DNA of 64,000 bases from positions 496,001 to 560,000 of the forward strand of contig JBEWZL010000152.1 of NCBI GenBank assembly GCA_045837725.1, in the 5' to 3' direction. The notes below the pieces were generated by a model. The model ran no database searches and was not told the DNA's origin. It saw only the letters and a program-made list of their open reading frames with translations. Every line of letters starts with the position of its first letter. Positions within the stretch are counted from its first letter, which is position 1. The position numbers and the translations under genes were made by a program. Of the stretch, positions 57,930 to 64,000 are shown piece by piece. This stretch comes from Vermamoeba vermiformis (taxonomy: Eukaryota > Tubulinea > Echinamoebida).

Positions 57930-59270
57930 TTATTTGTTACGATAAAAGAAGAACGATAATAAATTGTTAATTTCCATTTGGTATTGATTACGAGTGTAGA
58001 GCTCTTTCATATAATAAAATAAATCCAAATTATTCGGCAAAGTTGACAAATTAGCTGATGCTAGTGGAAGCGAGGGCAGCAATTGGGGAGGTAATGAAGG
58101 TTGAGGCATGCTGAGCGACTGGGCATTATTTTGACTTTGCAAGTCGGGGGTCTTAAGCGGTGGCAACAGGGCTGGCTCATTGTCTACTGACCTCGGCAGA
58201 GGTAACAATGACTCCTCGTGACCCTCCTCTTGCTTTGTCTCAGGAGGAGTTTGAACCAACTTCTTTTTTTGCTTGTACCGCCTCTTGGTGAGCTTATATT
58301 CACCTGATGCATCATCGCTTATAGAACGATCAACAACAACACGTGTCTTCTTTCTTCGGGTCATAGATTTTGACTTCGCAGCTGCCGTTGGACTTGCCGT
58401 CTTTTCATTTTTTCTTGCTCCTTGCGATCTTGTCACCCGTCGTTCAGGGCCAGGAGTGCTTTTTTGCTCTACTTTCTTTGTTACTCGGGCCTTTTCTTGT
58501 TTTGAGGGTGGTACTACTTCCTCTTTAGAATGTGTTCGTTCTGGTGAAGACTACTAGGATTAAAAATTTGTTAATTAATTTGAGCTTACTTTATGTGTGA
58601 CTTCTCCAGACAGAAATTGTTGCCAAATTGTCGTCAATTGTTCGTTTTGCTCGGTTGGGATTTGTGCCGGGTCTGAAAATTTTCTGAACTGCTTAACGTC
58701 AAGCAAACACACCTCGTCAAACTTTTCTGTTGTTGCAACTATCCTTGGACTTAAACCCTTTCAAACCGTAGTTACAAATTATAAAAATAATTAAAATAAT
58801 TGTTAAGTAATCGTTCTTACCCTTTCAATTGCTAAAATTATATATGTAGTGCTTCCTTCATTCAGTAGAATGCGATTGCCAGAACCAAGAGCAATTTTAG
58901 AGTTGGGAAGTAAAACAGAACCGTAGTAACGACCATTGATTGCACTTCCATTGTAGCGTGCAGTACTATGAAGTTCGTCTATCAAAGTTTAGCATGTGGC
59001 AACCCTATTATTTGCTTGTACCGCTATCTTCATCCTTTTTCACGTTGGATTTCTCTTCATCTAGTTTTTTTATTGATAAATTTGGCTTGGTTTCCTCTTT
59101 CAAAGTAGTTAAATCTGCTTCTTATATAATATATTAATTCGTCTAGTAGGTAAAAACATGTAACTTTTTTTTACAAGCCAGATCTTACCGAGAGCAACCT
59201 GAGTACTTGTTGGTAAATCATCATTCTTAGTAGTTTCTTCATTACTTATTGAGGACTCATCAGCACTCAT
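57930..59270 (-). CDS. Basic Ser/Pro/Lys-rich protein of the mobile cassette
   Basis: Not recognised. Five exons join in phase, starting MSADESSISNEETTKNDDLP, then ADLTTLKEETKPNLSIKK, then a compact globular-looking part (DELHSTARYNGSAINGRYYG, LLPNSKIALGSGNRILLNEG, TYIILAIERGLSPRIVATTE), EQLTTIWQQFLSGEVTHK and a charged tail (TRSQGARKNEKTASPTAAAK, KLTKRRYKQKKKL) ending in a Ser/Pro/Leu-rich stretch. The middle has the faint look of a BAH/Tudor-type beta-barrel, but I would not assign it. Predicted nuclear DNA-binding or accessory protein of the element. Runs tail to tail with the dioxygenase and head to head with the transposase. Confidence 0.5.
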
Positions 59271-59715
59271 TGTTATGGTTGTGTGTATCCCAATCAAAAC
59301 GTTACTATCATAAGTAGTTTTACTTTGCCGACATGCATTTTCGAAGCTTCCTTTCCTTTTTTGGAAATTCAACGAGCAATTTTTTCCCTGCTTTACCAAG
59401 CCTTCGTTAGCATTAAAATCAGGTAGAACCACCACAACATACTTTGGAAAGTGATATACTTGCAATATAATATCAAAATAATATGGCAGATAATATACTA
59501 GGTAAGATCTTAAGAGTTGCTGTTCGGATCTTGATTTCTAAATATTTTTTTACTTCGGCACATAACTTATCTTTTTTAACAAGATTAATTAAGTCTATAT
59601 CTTACCTCTGTTGTGTAATTGGCTAGGCAATTATGCAATGTCGGATTAAATCTGAGCATTTTTACATTAGGTATCGAAATCGAAGGAGCGACAGTAAGTT
59701 TTAAGCATTACGCAC
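59271..59715. promoter_or_regulatory. Divergent promoter of basic-protein and transposase genes
   Basis: This 445-base region separates two divergent starts. A short upstream exon of the transposase gene is likely here (ATG at 59483, or the fragment GTATCG...GACA ending at about 59694 before a GTAAGT donor that joins in phase), but the first exon is not settled. Confidence 0.4.
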
Positions 59716-62700
59716 ATGATTTTTAATTTATTTAGCCCATTCCAAGTGATTTACAAGGGTTTGTATGGGGATCCGGAGGTTGAACTATTTTGTTACAAGC
59801 ATAATTCTAACCGGTGTACAGGAATTATCAACTTGTGTACCATGGAAACATTGTGCTTTATATTTAAACAAGCCCTAGTGGTATACAACATGGTAGTTGA
59901 TTGTGAATTTTTTCGACTATTGCGCAACACTCTGGATGCCGTTACATTTGATCAACTACACACCAGTAAATTACCAATAATTCAGTTTTTCCAAAAGCTG
60001 TGTCCTACTTGGGTGCCAGGAAGATACGTTGGCGTAAATGAATTACTAAATCCTTTAATCAAATCGGAGCTTGTTTTCAAGACCAAATTTGAGCTTTGCT
60101 TCACCAAGTCAGTCAACTGTGATTGTGGCCAAGAAGTTCAAACTCTCTTTAGCAACTCTCTGGTGGTATCTGAAGATTACTTGAAACAAACAAATTCAGT
60201 TACTGCATCAATAAGAAGATCAATGTTTCGAGAGCAAAACTTAGCAGGTGTCTGTTGCTTTTGTCACTCACCAAGGCACTTGAAAGGTAGATAAACTGTT
60301 TCAAAACTAACTTTAACCAACCTTCTTTAGAATCAATAACAAAGCTTCCAGACTTGTTGGTTGTGGAGTTTGACACTGGACATCAAAACTATCTGTCTTC
60401 TACATTTGATATTGAACAAATTGTTCGCTTAGAAGATGGAGATTTTTCATTATTGAAGGCATTGAGAATTGATGGGAATCATACTACTGGATTCTTTCAT
60501 AAAAATGGTCGAGTGCATGTTTATGATGGCTTAAAAAATGAGGGTAAAGCAATGGAGCTGCAGTACTCTAAAATGCACTATCTACCCTTGGAAGATTTTA
60601 AATATATAACACACTTGATTTACATTCGTACTGCCAATTTTGCCAAAGGTAATAACATTAAATTCAAGCTTACTACTCTGTTGACATGCTAATGTACTTC
60701 TTAGACTTGGTTCTTTCAGATAGCAGTCAATTACTATTCTCACAAATCAATGCAGCAAAAAAACTCACTCCCCTTGGAGATAGTGGCTCAACCTCCAATG
60801 AATTGGCAACTGTCGAAGCTACCTCATTATTTAGTAGAATGAATCAAACAGTCAATAACACAAAGAGTAGCTCTTTGGCTAAACAATCCATGTTGAAAAA
60901 GAAGTTAACCCAAGAACATGCCTCAAAAAGTATGTGCATCTACCGTTAACTATAGAGCATAATGCTAAATACTGCTTTAGGTTTACGTTTTAAGTGCTGC
61001 ACAAATGAGTGCTGTTCTAAATTTGATCTATTCCAAGTCGTACATTATCGAAACCAATTACTACAAGACAACCATTTCAATTCGAACTTTATTAAATCCT
61101 ACATTCGACAACATGCCAACAACGAAACTATTTCTTGGCAATTTGGAGGGTTAGAAGTTTGTCAAGCAGCATGGTACACACTATATGGATTTTCGTCAGT
61201 TAAATTTTTTAAAGCAAAAAAAGAAGAATTACAAGGTAAACTCTGCATTACTTGAATTGTCATTAATATTGTTTAGGGTCTTATCAAGTGCTTCACGGGA
61301 ACTATTTTCGAGAATATCCAAAGCCAAAGAGTATTAGTGTAAGCGCATGGCTTACAAACTACTGTGAAAAGTATGGAGATTATGTTCCTACAATCAATGA
61401 AATACATTTAAGTGGCAATTTAAGGTAAGTAACGTTACAATTTGCTGTAAGCCTTTAATTGTATGTGCAAGTTTACAAGAGTGGTATGAAGAGTATCATG
61501 CTGAAGCATCAGTCACTTTGGGTGACGTAGCAAGTTTTAAAACCTTTTGCTATGTTCGTAATTCCCAATTTTCGCATGTGAAGTTTCCAAAAGTTACTAG
61601 ACTGGGCAAGTGCTCCATTTGTGTTTCAAATAGAAAATCAAGATTACTTTGTAGTAACCTTGAAGACATCATATCATTGAAATCTGAGTTAAAGGCACAC
61701 TTTAGCGTTACTGCCGGAGAAAAACAACAGTACCATGGCAGAAAGATAAAAGCCAGGCAATATCCAACTGCAATTTTGTCATTTATTAGTGATAAAACAA
61801 AAGATGTAGAAATTCCAACTACCAACCCTCTACCAAAATCATGGACAAGAGTAAAAAGACATCCAGTTGGAATTATGGGCATTTTAAATCATTCGTTAGG
61901 AACCAAAGAATTTGTTTTGTTTTCCCCAGAACAGTGGACCTTGGACTCAAACTTTTTTCTAACAATTTTACATAACTCGATTATGAACTCTCTAAAAGCT
62001 TACAAGGCAGAAAGGCCCAGAGTTTTATATATACAAACAGATAACTGCAGTGCAGAGTCAAAAAACCAGTATTTATTAGCATATTTGGCTCTACTAGTCG
62101 AGTACAAAATTTTCGATGAGATTTACTTCCACACTCTAATTCCTGGTCATACTCATGAAGATATAGACCAACTATTCAGCGTTCTGCACCAAAAATTAGA
62201 AACTGCTACTATTGAAACAATATCACAACTAATCAACTTCATGGAAACAAAAGTTTTCTCAAGTCGTCCAATTGTAACATGGATTCGAGCTGTGTATGAT
62301 TGGAAACAATGGATGTCTGGTTTTTGTAACAAAATATCTGGTCACAAATCACCACATGCTTTCTTAATTAAGAATGGTTCTGACTCTAAGGTGCACCTAT
62401 ATTATAAAAAGTACTCTCAAGATATGGAATGGTTGGGAGACCATAATCAAAATGTCATTTTCAATTCAAAACCTGCAGCATGGCCAAATATCCTTCATCA
62501 AAACCAGTTTGATCATGAAGCAATTAAAAAGATGGTAGATCAATGCAGGTCACACATCTCGGAAACGGTAAGTTTAAAACTTTGAAAAGCAATTAACAAC
62601 CTTTAGAGTGTTCAATGGTGGCAACATATTGATAAATCAGTTAAAGTCCTACCTTGTTTGTCAATTACACCCAATCCATTTGCTGATTTTCAAATATCTT

Positions 62701-63135
62701 CTGTTGTTCAACATGAATTCAAAGTTGTTTCAACACAAACACCAGTTATAAAAGTAACAAAACCTAGGCAAAAAAGAAAGCCAGAAGGTTTGTACTGTTT
62801 ATTATATAGAACGGTTCTAATCATTTCTAGATTGGCCTACAGGAGCTGTGAAAAAGCTTCGTTCTGCAAAAGTAAAGGATGATTTGTTGGATTTATTGGC
62901 AAGCCTTAGTAAATCCTTTGAAGCTAGTCTGCATTATCCTATTCCAACTCTACAACAATCTCTTCGCAACTTACTAGGGTTTGGATCTCCATTTATAACC
63001 AACATTTCAATGAACAAAGAGTTTGAAGAAGAAATTGGATCACTACGGTCAAGAATTGAAGCACTACAGTATTTACATACACTGTTAGAAGATTATGACA
63101 GCATTGTAAAAGATTTGAAGCTCAAAAAAAAGTAA
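59716..63135 (+). mobile_element. DUF7869-like transposase with N-terminal USP-like half
   Basis: About seven short introns join a chain of close to 990 residues. The N-terminal part (59.7-60.7 kb) has features of a ubiquitin-specific protease fold: a Cys-box-like GIINLCTMETLCF, two Cys pairs (CDCGQE; CCFCHSPRH), and a His-box-like NHTTGFFHKNGRVHVYDGL. The C-terminal part has the transposase/integrase-like DUF7869 pattern: GIMGILNHSLGT, RVLYIQTDNCSAESKNQYL (first acidic core residue), YFHTLIPGHTHEDIDQLFSV. A coiled coil (EEEIGSLRSRIEAL) closes the protein. Codons are more A+T-rich than in the host genes. The start is unsure, with coding joined to 59716 or further upstream. The reading frame is open throughout, so it may be whole. 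Confidence 0.6.
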
Positions 63136-63203
63136 ATTTGCCTTTATTTGGTTTTACATTAGTTGCCGTTAATGTTCAACGACTTTCGGTTCAAAGAGTA
63201 AAT

Positions 63204-64000
63204 TTACAACTTCGAAGCAGTACTAGGTGGGTCTAATTTAAATACATGACAGGCGGTCTTCCACAAGAACTTGTCTTTGGCATCCGACGAGAGGCCTAAA
63301 GTATCGACATTTTTCAATGTCTTCTCAAGATTCAATTGCGGAAAATTCGTGCCAAACATCACTAATATAACCTTATTAGCACTTGTATAATATTGTTTAT
63401 ATTAAAAGTCGTACCTTTGTCAGATCCATAAGTCTTCATATAATGAACTAATGCTGGCGGGAAGTATTTAGGATCATAAGCGGAAGTATCTATAATATTA
63501 TAAAGAAGCGTTAATAAATTATTGTAATTTCCATATAAGGATAAAATACGTACCAATATAAACGTTTTGATGCTTCCAACAAACTGCAATCATTTCTTCG
63601 GTCCAAGGATATCTAATAAACAATAATAAGACCCCATTTCATATATATATTATATATATGTTACTAACTTACCCAAGATGACCGCCAACAATTTTCAATT
63701 GAGGAAAAGTTAGCGCAACTTCGTCGATGTACGGGATCGGACGACCAGTCTCGGAAGGCATAAGCGGCCCTGTATGCCCCACTTGACAACAAAATGGTAT
63801 GTCTAATTCGATGCACTTGACATATAACGGATAATACAACTTGTCATTGGGAGGAAGTTTCCACATCCTGATCGCACGAGAGAAAACTCATTAATAAACA
63901 CGAAATCATCCATTAGGATATAATTATGAGAGTTCAATGCATAATATTTACCATGGAACAACTCGAAGAGCTTTAAAACCGTATTCTTTGACGCATTTTT
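63204..64000 (-). CDS. Amidohydrolase-family protein, partial (continues beyond right edge)
   Basis: A TIM-barrel amidohydrolase (amidohydrolase 2 / ACMSD-like). Seen from its C-terminus upstream: VMFGTNFPQLN, TSAYDPKYFPPALVHYMKTYG, YPWTEEMIAVCWKHQNVYI, then MWKLPPNDKLYYPLYVKC, FCCQVGHTGPLMPSETGRP, IPYIDEVALTFPQLKIVGGH, and a further exon KCVKEYGFKALRVVPW at 63955-64000. The metal and substrate residues in GHTGP, GGH and FGTN are intact. The N-terminus lies outside the window. It hydrolyses or decarboxylates a small aromatic or cyclic acid; the exact substrate is unknown. It has ordinary host-like codon use, so it marks the right flank of the mobile island. Confidence 0.85.

Noticed and set aside
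56721-63135. Terminal inverted repeats for the cassette
   Set aside because: Compared the sequence before 56721 and after 63135 by eye; no convincing match or duplicated target was found, so ends were left open.
1-64000. tRNA genes, rRNA and CRISPR arrays
   Set aside because: None was recognised on reading through; no cloverleaf-like or regularly spaced repeat was seen, though short tRNAs with introns could be missed by eye.

Overview
The window is nuclear DNA from a free-living, intron-rich, compact eukaryotic microbe. Most genes are split by introns of roughly 45-130 bases, often starting GTACGT or GTAAGT, and genes sit 100-500 bases apart on both strands. The gene set includes TOR kinase, ELMO, RhoGEF, RapGAP, TCF25, myo-inositol oxygenase, a dcd1A-like C45 acyltransferase, SKICH repeats and a PEP carboxylase. 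This best fits a non-photosynthetic amoeboid protist, probably an amoebozoan. That placement is inferred from family content, not from a phylogenetic marker.

Region 1 (0.5-24.2 kb) holds a SOUL haem-binding protein, a pyruvate dehydrogenase E3BP-like subunit (-), TCF25, a large PH/RhoGEF/MORN-repeat protein, a membrane protein with Ig-like folds (-), a YbaK-type tRNA deacylase (-), a mitochondrial HOGA/DHDPS-type aldolase, a SUFU-like protein, myo-inositol oxygenase, a small stress A/B-barrel protein, a secreted C45 acyltransferase and an F-box/membrane protein. Region 2 (24.3-31.6 kb) is one TOR kinase gene. Region 3 (31.8-52.6 kb) holds an NmrA-like oxidoreductase, ELMO (-), a CUE/coiled-coil/SKICH protein (-) that resembles an autophagy receptor, a glycerophosphodiesterase, a hemerythrin-like protein, a divergent PEP carboxylase, a PH/peroxiredoxin-like/RapGAP fusion and a PAF-acetylhydrolase-like lipase. 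Region 4 (52.7-55.6 kb) has two secreted proteins.

Region 5 (55.7-63.1 kb) is an accessory island with more A+T-rich codon use. It contains a fossil Ty3/gypsy-type integrase remnant, a cluster of GTCAGAC palindromes, and a tight three-gene cassette. The cassette encodes a TET/JBP-like 2-oxoglutarate dioxygenase, a basic Ser/Pro-rich protein and a large DUF7869-like transposase whose N-terminal half looks like a ubiquitin-specific protease. It looks like a transposon carrying its own DNA- or RNA-modification gene and appears intact. An amidohydrolase (-) runs off the right edge.

Several genes point to one theme of growth and cytoskeletal signalling (TOR, ELMO, RhoGEF, RapGAP, a SKICH/ubiquitin-binding adaptor). 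Nothing indicates co-transcription: each gene has its own upstream gap. A second signal across genes is the 10-base palindrome GACACGTGTC, found eight times, seven of them inside introns of five different genes. Four host genes show an apparent single-base frame break and may contain assembly indels. All exon joins come from splice consensus and reading frame only.
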